Below, piece by piece: positions 1 to 10,696 of a DNA stretch of 64,000 nt. The stretch's first letter is position 1. Each line of letters starts with the position of its first letter. The notes below the pieces were generated by a model. It saw only the letters and a list, made by a program, of their open reading frames with translations, searched no databases and was not told the DNA's origin. Both the position numbers and the translations under genes were made by a program. Source of the DNA: Parasponia andersonii. Lineage: Eukaryota; Streptophyta; Magnoliopsida; Rosales; Cannabaceae. The DNA is taken from assembly GCA_002914805.1 (NCBI GenBank), contig JXTB01000074.1:1004959-1068958 (forward strand), in the 5' to 3' direction.

Positions 1-344
1 TTTATCTTTTTATATGTGAATATGTAGATAGATGTCACACTATATTGACAAGTGGATCAGAGCTCTTTTCTTAAAAGAACAAGGAAAGAAACACATTTGA
101 TATATAAAATAGATTTGTATACATTTCTATAATTATCAAATCCAACTTACAGCATATATATTCAAATTATAATTTTTGTTTAGAAAAAGATGTTTGTAAG
201 GATTTAATTTGGTAAAATCTCAAATTCTGAAACACCATAATTTCAGTTCATTTAGATTCAAAGATAATTAATATTTTTTGAAGTCCCAACATCCAATTTA
301 GAGAAAATTCAATAGCATAACTAACACTCTATTGAAAAGAAGAT
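1..344. other. AT-rich intergenic DNA, nothing recognised
   Basis: No reading frame of useful length, no terminal repeat and no RNA gene is visible. It leads into the three-copy repeat that follows. Confidence 0.6.
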
Positions 345-760
345 TCTGATTTCCCCTTTAGCTATACCTTGCCATAAACCTCTTTTCAGCATAGCCTAGG
401 TCATGTTGCAATCAAAACTAAATTTAGAGCTTCAATATTTTTGGAAAAATTTTGGCAGAATAACAATACGATGAAAGGAAGACCTTAATTTCCTTTTGGT
501 TATACCTCATCGTAAGCGTCTTTTGGCGTAAATAGCCTAGGTCATGGTGGAACCAAAACAAAATTTAGAGTTTCGACATTTAGAATAATTTGAAAGAAAA
601 TAATATAAAAGTAAATTTTTATCCGAATTATATGTTTGATCATTATTGGCGACCTAGGTTATGAGACCTCTGTCGGCCATGGATAGCCTTAGATCATAGG
701 GATAATCAAGAAAAAATTTTGAGTAGAGTACAGAGAAGAAGTGTAGGAAAAATCCCATAC
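345..760. repeat. Three diverged tandem copies of a ~135-150 bp unit
   Basis: Three successive blocks share the core ATAGCCTAGGTCATG (near 395 and 530) or a decayed form, ATAGCCTTAGATCATA, near 684. Each core is followed by an A-rich CAAAACAAAATTTAGAG-like tail. The first two blocks also share a TATACCT...TAA...CTTTT segment before the core. Spacing between cores is about 135-150 bp. There is no coding potential. It could be a piece of an old LTR or a local tandem duplication; I do not recognise the family. Confidence 0.6.
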
Positions 761-1332
761 AACTTACTTTGTAGACATCTTTTGTTCAGAATGTGTCATG
801 CAAACTTTCTCTACTTTTCTTTCTTTCTCTCTTTTCTCTTGTCATATCTTTTCTCTGAGTGCCCCCCACCACCCCCACACCTCTAAATCCCTAATGCCTT
901 TTTGTGTATCCTTATTTATAGATACTTAAAAGGGATTCATTTTTTAATTCCCACTCTACTTCACGTATTTTTACTGAGTGGGAGATATTTCATAGATAAT
1001 GGAATAATGGGATTTACTTTGTTTTAAAAGGAATTAATTAAAAAAAAAAGGTAGGAGAGTGGGGGAGGTAACTACGTGTAAACCTCCTCAGGTCTTTTTT
1101 TATCCCATTAATTTTTTTTTGTTTAACAATAGATATGGTTGCAAAAGTGCATATAAGGTGTTAAAAAAATCGCTAGAGAGGAATATATAGATAAATATGT
1201 TACCACAATTGGGTTGTGCCAAACAATAAAAGTGCCATGTCGATATGTTTTGGGTCTGTTTTGCTTGTAGACAATTTTAGAAAAAGAAATAAAAGTGGTT
1301 TTGACTGATAAAGGTAACCCTTAGTTTGTTTA
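761..1332. other. Non-coding DNA with pyrimidine and C tracts
   Basis: Contains a CT-rich run near 805-850, a C-rich stretch near 860-880 and a TATTTATAGATA box near 913-924. This combination resembles an LTR promoter region or a plant core promoter. No transcript-like ORF follows, so no promoter is claimed. Nothing else is recognised. Confidence 0.4.
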
Positions 1333-2765
1333 TTAATGAAAAATTAACAATTCATACCCTAGTTGAGTACGTAAAAATATTTTAGTAAGTACTATATTCC
1401 ACTACTTTGTTAAATTACGTTAATGGTTTTAAATTACTGTGAAATGACAAACATAAAATTGAAGTTCAAATACTTATTTAAAACTAAGAAAACTCAATGG
1501 TTGTTGTAGAAATTGAATTTCAAGAAGGCCTTGAAATATGTATAACATTGTATGTGATAGTTATATTAGACAATTTTAATTCTTTAAATTGTGACATTTT
1601 GTTCTTTAAATTGTGACATTTTGCTCAATGAGTTTAAATTAATGGGAAATTTCTATAACTAACAAGAAATTGGTCAAAATTTAATATGATTTAAGCATAC
1701 GGCATCACGAATTAGTGTTCTACTAAGTAATATTATCACCTATATTTTCAAATTATACTTAGTGGTAAATTAGTGTGACTTTTACCAATTAATGAAACTT
1801 AAACCAATTTAAATATTAATTGATCACATGTGTATGTAATAATATTCTACTAAGTATTAAAATCCATTATTTTGTCAAATTATACTTAAGATATAAGTTA
1901 ATGTGAAATTTTAGATAAATAGTATTTTTTCAAAATATATTTTTCAATATGGAATTTTTCAAAATAAACTTTTAAAAGTGATAATTTTCAATTAACTCTT
2001 CAAATATTAAGAAAAAAAATAGACCATATATAAAGGTTAATATATAAAAACACTACTTCTGCAAAAATTTATTTAGAACAATACCACTTAAGAAATTAGT
2101 AGTTTTAAAATAAATAAAGTGATAACAGAGAAATTAAAGAAAGATAAAGTAAAGAGAGTGAGAATTGTACAATACTATATTAGAGTACGAATTCAACAAA
2201 ATCTAAGTTAATATGAAAGTTGATAATTAATATCAAATTAATCACTTATAATCTAACTTAAGCATGTGATGTAGTCCATTGAAAATCAAGTTATCGTAAG
2301 TTATATTAAATTTATATGAATTATTTATTAAATAATGAAAATTTAACCATGTATAGTCTAAGCTGAGTATGTAATACTATGTAATAATATTCTATGAAGT
2401 ACTATTTAATCTACTACTTGGTGATATTATACTTAGTGGTATTAAATAATTAAGGTGAAATTTTATCATTAAATATAAAATTAATCAATTTATTATTAGT
2501 TGAACATGTGATAGTTTATAATAATGTTCTCATAATGACTATAACAATAAGAATTCTGACATTATATGTTGATGTATTAAATTTATATTATATTTCATTA
2601 ATTCAATACAAAACTAATTCATTTAAGTATTGATGGAGCATATGAAGATATGTAATAGTGTTCTACAAAGTTCGTTTTGTTAAATTATGCATAGTGATAT
2701 TAAAATAATATTAATTCTTGCTAATTAATAAAAGTTTATCTACATTTAAATTACAATAAATTATT
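1333..2765. repeat. Degenerate ~147-bp AT-rich tandem array
   Basis: About six or seven diverged copies of one unit can be aligned by eye, beginning near 1333, 1631, 1778, 2190 (partial), 2310, 2460 and 2597. Each unit carries, in order, a TTAAT-rich start, a GCATGTGATA-like motif, a GTAATAATATTCTACTAAGTA motif, a CACTACTTTGTTAAATTA motif, and ends in TTAATGTGAAA. Spacing between adjacent good copies is 137-150 bp, near one nucleosome. A perfect 22-bp tandem duplication sits inside the first, longer copy (1580-1623). It looks like an old satellite block or the subterminal array of a transposon. Confidence 0.6.
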
Positions 2766-3409
2766 TTATCATATATATGAATATTTAACTAATTGTACTA
2801 CATAATTTTATATACAAAATTTTCATCTTACAAAAAAAAACAATATAATTTAATTTTATTAAAATATGATTCAAATAAATAAAATTTTAAACTAAATATT
2901 TTATTGAAATTATAACTCAATTTATATGTTATAAGAAATAAATAAGTGTTCATTATATTTGAAATAAGTAAGTTTAATGAGAGGGAAAATAACAAAATAC
3001 TTTCAATCTCCCTTTGAAAAAATAGAAGTTTTCATCGTCTCCTTTAAGAAAATAAGGGAAAACGACCATAATTTGTTGAAACTATGTCAAATCAATTTTT
3101 TTGGTGCCAAAAAATCGTTCCGAGCTACCTATATAATTGTACAAAAGTATCCAAAAAACTGTTCTGAAAATAATAAAAGTTCTCTCAAGTTGCTTGCAAA
3201 ATTATGATTTTAGCCCATATTTCTACTCTTTCTTATTATTAAATTGGTTAATTATACGATAGAAGAAGCCTATATGAAGAATTTAATACGTTTCTCATGC
3301 CAATCATAAGCCGAAACTAGAAACAAAGTTACTTGAGTGTTAGAGGATTTGGATATAATATCTATATTTTAAAAAATAATACCATTTGTAAGATTCACCC
3401 TAATGAATT
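2766..3409. other. AT-rich intergenic DNA
   Basis: A 76-codon open frame at 2977-3207 shows no domain, motif or neighbouring exon and is treated as chance. Nothing else is recognised. Confidence 0.5.
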
Positions 3410-3712
3410 GTTGGTTTTAATTGACCAAAAATATGACAAAATCAAAGATTAGCAGAAACATAGAAAATAATTTTTTTTTTTTATTATAGTTTTTCATAAA
3501 AACTTTTTAAGATTTTAGTTATGGTCTAAAAACATACAATAAGTTGTGTACCTTAATTAGTGAGTCTTCCTTCCTATGTACTAAGTTTGAAATTATGGGC
3601 ACCTGAATCTTTATCAATTCTAAATGAAAAATCAAGAATTCCAATAGTCTCCAATAGTGGCTACAAGAAATTCTCTCTCTCACTTTTCTCTCAGTTTTCT
3701 GTGACAGTGGCT
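3410..3712. repeat. Direct repeat T, copy 1 (~270-300 bp)
   Basis: Matches 10436-10696 in the same orientation. Shared stretches include TATAGTTTTTCATAAAAACT, then TTAGTTATGGTCTAAA, then CATACAATAA, then GGGCACCT. The right part, from TCCAATAGTGGCT to the CT-rich tail, also matches the inverted flank at 33787-33835. Copy 1 is not interrupted at the site where SIRE copia 2 entered copy 2, so it is the empty-site reference for that insertion. The family of T is unknown; it has no ORF. Confidence 0.75.
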
Positions 3713-4760
3713 TGCTGGTATTTATTGGAATAAATTTTCGGTTTTTATAAAATCATTTTCAAGAACACCATAGTTTTGTAAAATCAAGAAACGCAGCGGA
3801 ATTGGTCGTTTAAAATTTTCTTTTTATAAAACGTTTTGGATAGTGATCTAACATAAATTAACACTTGATCTAGACAAGAACAATACTCGGATTCGCTCCA
3901 CAACCTTCTCGTCTTCTCGTCTATTCTCGAAAGCCGTTTGATTGATCCAGTGGGTGGCCACCTTCTTGATTCCCAAAAAAGAGATCCGCATATGAACAAG
4001 AAGACAATCTCCTTGAACTGATTTCTCCAGGATGACCGAAACACCAAGGACAGTGAATCCCTAGTGGTGGCCGATTTTCTTTGCTCTCTCTCTCTCTGTT
4101 ATGCGTGTGACACTCTCTTGTCAAGGGTTGTTTTCACGTGTAACACTTGTGTCTGGTTGCTAGAGAACTTTTGTCTTAACTATAGAGAGATTAGTAAACC
4201 CTAATGTGCTTATTGGGCTTATTTGGCTCAACTGATCATCAAATAACTATTGGGCTTTAATTTGAGCAAGACAGAGGACCAGATGGATCCATAAAGCATA
4301 AGTTCTAGTAAACCACATACCCAATATCATAATTAAATCTTAATTATGATTGAGCCTTGTCCATTAATATTGGGGTATACCACTATAGGCCCAATTTTGA
4401 ACTCTTGGACTAAATGTCATTTATTTTTCTCTGAAGTTTATTAATAATTAATTAGCTTAATGCATTTAGCATATACTATACCTATAGACATACCCCCAAT
4501 GCAATGCTATACTAGTAGGGTGAAATTACCGTATTACCCCTCTAGTATATATTTACTTTTGAGTTGCTATTTTTCATCTAATGGATAATAGTTGACTATG
4601 GTGTTTGTATCTGCTTATACCAACACAGTCAAATTCACATAGTGAATACTGGGTTCCTGGTTTATATTATCCATGTACTTGAAAGAACTCAAGGTGACAT
4701 CATATGCATGGTGTCCATCATGAAAAATGTTCTACACATTTCATATACCTTATCTTCTAA
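3713..4760 (-). mobile_element. Ty1/copia LTR fragment (3' two thirds)
   Basis: Reverse complement of most of the LTR at 54111-55732. Shared segments include the LTR end (AATACCARCA), the ACGACCAATT region, the stretch read as CACCATCCTTGGTGTTTCGG in the other copy, and the box around GTATAAGCAGATACAAACAC. The outer end at 3713 meets repeat T and not a primer-binding site, so this is the 3' or solo LTR of a lost element. About the first 580 bp of the LTR are missing. Near 4760 the homology stops and SIRE RNase H sequence begins directly, so one deletion removed both missing parts. Confidence 0.8.
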
Positions 4761-4769
4761 TAACTTGAG

Positions 4770-5720
4770 ATATTAAAGTGTGTGCCTTTAGGATACCATA
4801 ATCCTATATTCATAGTGCCATGCAAATATTTTAAAACATGTTTAACCGTACTAAGATGGGATTCTTAAGGATTAGATTGATATCTAGTACATAGACAAAC
4901 ACTAAACATGATATCTGGTCTACTATCGGTAAGATAAAGTAAGGATCCAATCATACCTTGATATTTAGTAATATCTACTACTTTACCGCTTTCATTTTTG
5001 TCAAGCTTGATTGATGAGCTCATTGGTGTCTTCATTGGTTTTGAATGTTCAAGATCAAACTTCTTGAGTAGCTCTTTCATGTACTTTGCTTGATTGATGA
5101 AGATTCCTTCTTTGGATTGTTTTATTTGAAGCCCAAGGAAGAAGTTCAATTCTCCCATCATACTCGTCTCAGATTCACTATGCATGCACTTAGAGAATTC
5201 TTCACATAGATAAACATCAGTGGCTCTAAATATAATATCGTCAACATAGATTTGCACAATTATCATGTCTACCCCTTTCTTCTAAATAAAAAGAGAAGTA
5301 TCTGCTTTTTCCATTGAAAACTTATTTGAGATTAAAAAGTTTTTTAAACTATCATACCAAGCTCTAGGAGCTTGTTTTAGATTATATAAAGCCTTTTTCA
5401 ATTTGTAAACATGATTCAGATACTTATGATTTTGAAAACTGGGGGGTTGGGCTACATAAACTTCTTATAAAATATATCCATTTAAAAAGGCACTCTTAAC
5501 ATCCATTTGGTAAAGAATAAAATTCTTATGGCATGCAAATGCTAAGAGCATTCTAATGGATTCTAATCTTGCTATGGGTGCAAAGATTTCTTCATAATCG
5601 ATACCTTCTATTTGATTGAAACCTTAGGCCACTAATCTAGCCTTGTTTCGCACAATCACTCCATGCTCATCTAATTTATTTTTAAAGACCTATTTAGTTT
5701 CAATAACCGAATGATCACTA
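4770..5720 (-). pseudogene. SIRE copia 1 reverse transcriptase (decayed)
   Basis: In life this is the RNA-dependent DNA polymerase of the element. The N-terminal half (5270-5720) covers the conserved stretch from the Trp-Val-Phe region to the QMDVKSAFLNG-like block, with stops. The C-terminal half (4865-5266) is open for 133 codons and keeps the catalytic YVDD box, the GELNFFLGLQIKQ motif and the RPDIMFSVCL segment. It ends with GTHFNIS-like sequence where the RNase H domain would begin, and the foreign LTR follows. Its counterpart in SIRE copia 2 (16888-18470) is clearly similar. The domain call is sure; the exact ends are not. Confidence 0.85.
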
Positions 5721-5904
5721 AGTCTTGGAACTAATTCCCATACATCACTTCTTTTAAATTGATTTAACTCCTCTTGCATTGCTAAAATCCAAAATTCATC
5801 TTTTTCAGCATCTTTAAAGTTTTTGGGTTCAATTTGAGAAAGGAAAGCAAAGTTTGGGCAAATATTTCTAAGTGATACTCTAGTTATGACTCCTTGTAAG
5901 GGAT

Positions 5905-7010
5905 CACCTAGAATTTGGTTTTAGGATGAGCATAACTAAATTTTAAATCTTGAGAAATAGTTAGAATATTACCATTATCGCATCTTTCTTCCTTAAGACT
6001 TTTGTCTTGTTGTAGTTGGATGTCCTTTTCTTCATTTGATCTTTCATTGACACTTAATTCATTTAAGCTTTGTTCCAAACCTACAACATCATCGTCATCT
6101 ATATTTCTCTCCTTATGGAGAGTGGTAGACTCATCAAAAACAACATGCATAGATTCTTCTACTACTAATGTTCTTTTGTTGAAAACTCTATAAGCTTTAC
6201 TAGTAGTAGAATATCTAAGAAAAATACCAACATCGGATTTTGAATCAAATTTTCCCAAATTATCTTTAGTATTCAAAATAAAATATTTAAAACCAAAAAC
6301 TTTTAAATAACCAATGTTGGGTTTTCTACCTTTCCAAAGCTCATAATGTATCTTGTTCAAGATTGGCCTTATCATAACTCTATTCACAATATAACAAGCA
6401 GTACTTACCATTTCGGCCCAAAAATATTTTGACAAACCATTTTCATTTAGCATGCTTTGTGCCATTTCTTTTAGGGTTCTATTCTTTCTTTCTACAACTT
6501 CATTTGTTGTGGAGTTCTAGGAGCGGAAAAATTATGATCAAAACCATTTTTATAGCAAAAAGCTTCCATTTCATCATTTTCAATCTCACTACCATGATCA
6601 CTTCTAATAGATGTGATGGTGTAATTTTTTTCATTTTGCACTTTCTTACAAAAAATAGTAAGTACATTTAAAACGTCATTTTTATGCGCAATAAATAGAA
6701 CCCAAGTTAATCTTGAAAAATCATCAACTATCACAAAGGCATAATGTTTTCCACTAAGACTTGCTACTTTTGATGGCCCAAATAGATCCATGTGAAGTAG
6801 TTGCAAGGGTCTAGAAGTAGTAATGATGTTTTTGGATTTAAAAGAACTTTTTACTTATTTTCCAAATTGGCATGCATCACACACCTTGTCTTTTTCAAAA
6901 AATAAACTTGGTAAACCACTAACAAGGTTTTTTTTTGAAAGCTTAGAAATAGTATTCATACTAGCATGTCCAAGTCTTCTATGCCAAAGCTAAGAATCAT
7001 CTCTTAAAGC
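5905..7010 (-). pseudogene. SIRE copia 1 GAG-pre-integrase and integrase (decayed)
   Basis: Integrase joins the cDNA to the host chromosome. The zinc-binding pre-integrase part (about 6810-7010) retains the LGHA-like His region and the CDACQ-like Cys region, with stops. The catalytic core (6492-6806) shows the first Asp in LLHMDLFG and the second in IRSDHG. A frameshift follows APRTPQQ, where the catalytic Glu block should be. The frame resumes as MAQSMLNENGLSKYFWAE (5908-6465, 185 codons) and covers the C-terminal part up to the acidic region before RT. It is broken by at least one frameshift and several stops. Confidence 0.85.
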
Positions 7011-7395
7011 CAAAAAATATTTATCTTGACTAAAATATTTTTCAATATCGATAGTGTAAACATTGTCTTTTATTTCCCCTTCAAAAATAATTTCTTTTGA
7101 ACAAGTATCCTCAATCAAGCATTTGGAAGACTAAAAAATAACTTTATAACCTTTATCATAAAGTTGACTTATACTAAACAAATTGTGTATAAGACTATCA
7201 ACAAGTAAAACATTTTCTATAATGGGTGAGGAAGTAGTACCAATGTTACCTATACCCAAAATCTTGCCTTTAGTGTTGTCTCCAAATATGACATGTCCTC
7301 CACTTCTTTTTGTGAATGTAGTCTCCGGTCATGTGTTTGAAGCAACCACTATCTAAGAATCAAAAGTTCTTCTTCTTTGTACCTATAAGTAAGAA
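7011..7395 (-). pseudogene. SIRE copia 1 aspartic protease (decayed)
   Basis: The catalytic signature reads LDSGCFKHMTGD, with Asp-Ser-Gly at 7345-7353, as in Ty1/copia retropepsins. The following GGHVIFGDNTKGK-like segment and a decayed GIGNIG stretch support the call. Stops and frameshifts are frequent. The same domain of SIRE copia 2 is at 32970-33251. Between this domain and the zinc knuckle upstream there is no obvious break, so gag and pol were probably one reading frame. Confidence 0.75.
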
Positions 7396-9061
7396 TCAAA
7401 CTTTGATTTTTGGTACCCATACTAATTTGGGTCCTTGAGTGTTAATTCTAGATTCTTTTGGTACCCGAGCTAGTATTCCACCAAAATATGCACTTTTCTT
7501 TACAAAGCATGAAAAACTAATATGTCCATCTTGATTGCAATAAGTGTAAGTGTGCTTTGTATCACTTGTACTAGCTTTCACAAAATAGTTCTTGAGGTAT
7601 TTTTATTTTTATAGAAAATTTGTACCCAATACCTCCTTTGTCGAAAACACATTTTCGTCTACCAAGCATCATGTCAAAGTTTTTCTTTTCATTTGTAAAT
7701 TTGTGGACAATTTTAGTTAAGTCAAAAATTTTGTCATTTAAGGAAGTGTTTTCTTTTAAAAAAATATCACAACTACTATAAGGTAATTTTACTTCCTTTT
7801 CTTTGGTAAACTTTTCAACTATTTTTGACAAACTAAGAATTTCCTTTTTAAGAGCATTGTTCTTGAAAATGAGTTTTCATAGTTTTTGTGTAAATCATTG
7901 AAATCACTCAACAAGTTTTTATATGATAAATCACAATCACTATCACTAAACTCACTACTAGTATCACTAACATCATGAAATTTACTTTTAGGTTCAAGTG
8001 AGCTTACCTCATTTTCTATTGCCATGAAGCACATGTTGGCAATTTCTTCTTGTTCTCTCCATTGGACTCTTCTCCTTCACTATCATCCCAAGTGGCCTTC
8101 ATTGCCTTCTTCTTCATTTTTCTTCTCAAAGGATATTCGTTCTTCATATGTCTCGACTTCTTGCATTCAAAGCAGGTGATGGGATCATTCTTCATTTTCT
8201 TCTCTCGGAAGTCATTTCCTTTGATGTTCTTCTTGAAATTCTTCTTTTTGAAATTTAAGTACTTCTTGTACCTTTTAGTAAGTAAGGCAATGTCTTCTAG
8301 TTCACTATCTGGGAATTCTTCTTCTTCCTCATTGTTTTCTTATAAGGCGGCTTTAAGAGTGATTTCTTTCTTTTTCTTTTCTTCTCTCTTATCTTCATTA
8401 GTTTCTTTCATAAGAATCTCATGGGTCATGAGGGAACCTATAAGTTCTTCAAGAGTTAGTTTGCTAAGGTCCTTTGCTTATTGAATAGTTACCACCTTGC
8501 TTCTATATGCCTGATAGAGACTTCTAAGAATCTTACTCACCAACTCACCATTTGGAAAGGTTTTTCCTATAGTACCAAGAGAGTTAATGATGGAGGTAAA
8601 TCTAGAAAACATTTGAGAAATAGATTCATATTTTTCCGTTTTGAATAACTCATAGTTTCTTGTGAAAATATTAATTCTAGTTTCTTTCATGGAATTAGTT
8701 CCTTGATATGACACTTCAAGCATATTCCAAAATTCATGAGCATCCTTAGCTTTTTCAACATTATTATATACGTTCCTATCTAGACCACACATAAGAATCT
8801 TTCTAGCTTTTCCATTTTTAGTAAAAGACATTTTATTCTTTTCATCATATTCCTCAATATCTTTTTCTACTTCAACTCCATTAACAATCTTTGTCATTTT
8901 TAATGGACCTCTTTTGACAATATACCATAAATCAAAATCTATGGATCTAAGATATGTGTCCATACGACTTCTCCAATAGTTAAAATCACTTTCATTAAAG
9001 AAGGGTAGTTTGGAAGGTGACAACCCCTCATATTGAAAAGAAAAGTTGTTTGGATTAGCAT
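7396..9061 (-). pseudogene. SIRE copia 1 gag (two zinc knuckles, decayed)
   Basis: Gag packages the element RNA. The likely start codon is at 9061; copia 2 has an ATGGCTAGTCC-like start, and here one G is lost, which shifts the frame. The N-terminal domain (8478-9023) opens with PFFNESDFNYWRSRMDTYLR, typical of plant copia gag. The first CCHC knuckle near 8170 reads CFECKKSRHMKNEY, with the last Cys changed to Tyr. A Ser/Asp/Glu-rich segment and a Lys/Asn-rich, probably coiled-coil segment follow (7570-8034). A second, intact knuckle CTYCNQDGHISFSC lies just before the protease (7396-7581). Several stops separate the blocks. Confidence 0.85.
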
Positions 9062-9098
9062 CTCAAAAACGGTTAAGTTTTAGAAAATTGAGCACCAA

Positions 9099-9110
9099 GC
9101 TCTGATACCA
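9099..9110 (-). other. Primer-binding site of SIRE copia 1
   Basis: Reads TGGTATCAGAGC on the minus strand, the complement of the initiator Met-tRNA 3' end. It lies two bases inside the 5' LTR end at 9113. It fixes the orientation of the element. Confidence 0.9.
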
Positions 9111-9112
9111 AT

Positions 9113-10435
9113 TGTTGTCCTAAGAATAGTTAACCCAAGGGGGGTGAATTGGGTTTTTAAGACTTGTACAAAATTTTTGAATGAAGTAACAAGATTGAGA
9201 AAATAATGAATGGAGCAAGTAAAAATAGCAAATGAATAACCACAATATCAAAGTAAATAAATTAAAAAGATAGGGATAGAGAGATGTAAATGCTATTTTT
9301 ACAAGATTCGAAAAACTCGACAGTTTGCCTACGTCCCCGGTTCTTAGCAACTTGCTTAGAGCTTTCCACTATCAGATCAAGATTATAGGCTTGACTGACC
9401 CCTTATACAATCCGGAGTGATTTTTTCTTAGGCACACCCACGACTTTACAATAGTCTTGAATCTAGCTCTATTACGCCTAACCACAGATTGTTTAGAATC
9501 CGATGTTAACCTCACCTATACCAGGCTGTTTATGACTTCGGTGCCAACCTCAGCTCTCAATAATGTTTTTATGAAAATACAAGTGAACACTCACTCAAAG
9601 AATTGTCTCTCAAAGAAATAATACAAGATAAGCTTAGGTGATTTGAAAACAATGCACAAATGATGTTATAGGATGGCTCAAATAGATTTGAAAGTTATAG
9701 TTGAGTAAAAGAGAGCTTTTTCACTTAGAAACTAATTGGGTATCAATATAGGTTTGTATTCTCTCTTTAAGTCTTTAAACTTAGCTCTATTTAAAGGTAT
9801 CTTCAAAACCTAGCCATTTTCGACTGTTGGTGTCTTGCTGTAAAAATTTTGGTCGACTGAAAGCCTTTCTGTTGGAGTCGGAAATGCCAGTTTAGCTCCA
9901 ACGGCCATTTTTGGCCTTTATTTTGGTCGATCAAGTCTGGTCGACCAAAATCAGTCAGAAACAAATTTTTTTTTTGTTTCTTTGAACTAATTTAGTCATT
10001 CTTAAAACTTCCTTTTCCAAAACATTTTAAACATTAAGAAAATACAATTTTGAGAATATTTGGGCTAGATTAGAAATAATATTTATTTTCAAATAATCAA
10101 TGGATTTAAAGTTTGGCTAATTATTTGAAGATTTGTTTGAAAAATCATTTGAAAGATTTTTGAGCCATATCAAAGAGAATATTTTGTGCAATGCAATAAA
10201 TTAAGTACAAGACTAGGAAATAAATTTTAACCTATTTAGACTTAGTCTTGAATCTTGATTCTTCACATTCATCTTTATCCTTTGAGATTTTTCAATGATG
10301 CTCTATTCTTGAGAACTTCATTTCTTGAGTTTTATCAATTTCTTTTTCAACTTCATAACTACAAACTCAAGTCAATTATTAGTAACTAAATCACATGTTT
10401 GTTATTATCAAAATAAGACAAAATTGAAAGCCACA
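9113..10435 (-). mobile_element. 5' LTR of SIRE copia 1
   Basis: The inner end is set by the PBS; on the minus strand the LTR ends in ...GGACAACA. The outer end is placed at the TGTGGC that begins the alignable region, next to repeat T; this edge is less certain. Blocks around CCCAAGGGGGGTGAATTGGG and the CGTCC...TCTTAGCAACTTGC region align with the LTR of SIRE copia 2 at 10697-12043, so the two belong to related subfamilies. Length is about 1.3 kb. Confidence 0.8.
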
Positions 10436-10696
10436 TAGTTCAATAAGTTATAATTTATGAAAAATGTGACAAAATCAAAGAAGAGTAGAAGCATGGAAAA
10501 TAAAAATTCTTCCAGATTATAGTTTTTCATAAAAACTTTTTAGGATCTTAGTTATGGTCTAAATACATACAATAAATTATATACCCAACCAATGATTCTT
10601 TCCTCATATACACCAAGTTTGAAACTGCAGAAGTGAATGGGCACCTCAATCTTAATCAACTTCAAGTGACAAACCAATAATTCCAACAGCCTCCAA
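10436..10696. repeat. Direct repeat T, copy 2 (target of SIRE copia 2)
   Basis: Same sequence as 3410-3660. It ends in the target duplication TCCAA (10692-10696), immediately followed by the LTR of SIRE copia 2. Its continuation, TCCAATAGTGGCTCC on the other side of the insertion, is found inverted at 33787-33835. Confidence 0.75.

Larger units (their letters stand above)
4760..10435 (-). mobile_element. SIRE-type Ty1/copia element 1, 3'-truncated
   Basis: Order on the minus strand is 5' LTR (9113-10435), PBS, gag, protease, integrase, reverse transcriptase, as in all Ty1/copia. The DUF4219/UBN2-type gag opening, the two CCHC knuckles and the wording of the integrase and RT match the SIRE/Maximus lineage. 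The element stops near 4760, inside the RT/RNase H junction, where it abuts a foreign LTR fragment. The rest of RNase H, any env-like ORF and the 3' LTR are absent. Many stops and frameshifts make it non-functional. Confidence 0.85.

Noticed and set aside
1333..2765. CRISPR-like array
   Set aside because: The units are ~147 bp, diverged and without constant spacers; the sequence is plant nuclear DNA.
2977..3207. 76-codon ORF as a small gene
   Set aside because: Lys/Asn/Phe-rich, as expected from AT-rich DNA, with no motif or neighbour.
3784..4124. 67-87 codon minus-strand ORFs as a gene
   Set aside because: Both lie in the copia LTR fragment 3713-4760, and the matching region of the LTR at 54111-55732 is not coding.
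8050..8484. 144-codon plus-strand ORF rich in Ser and Phe
   Set aside because: It is the antisense shadow of the Lys/Glu-rich gag of SIRE copia 1; the same shadow appears opposite the inverted gag at 35278-35580.
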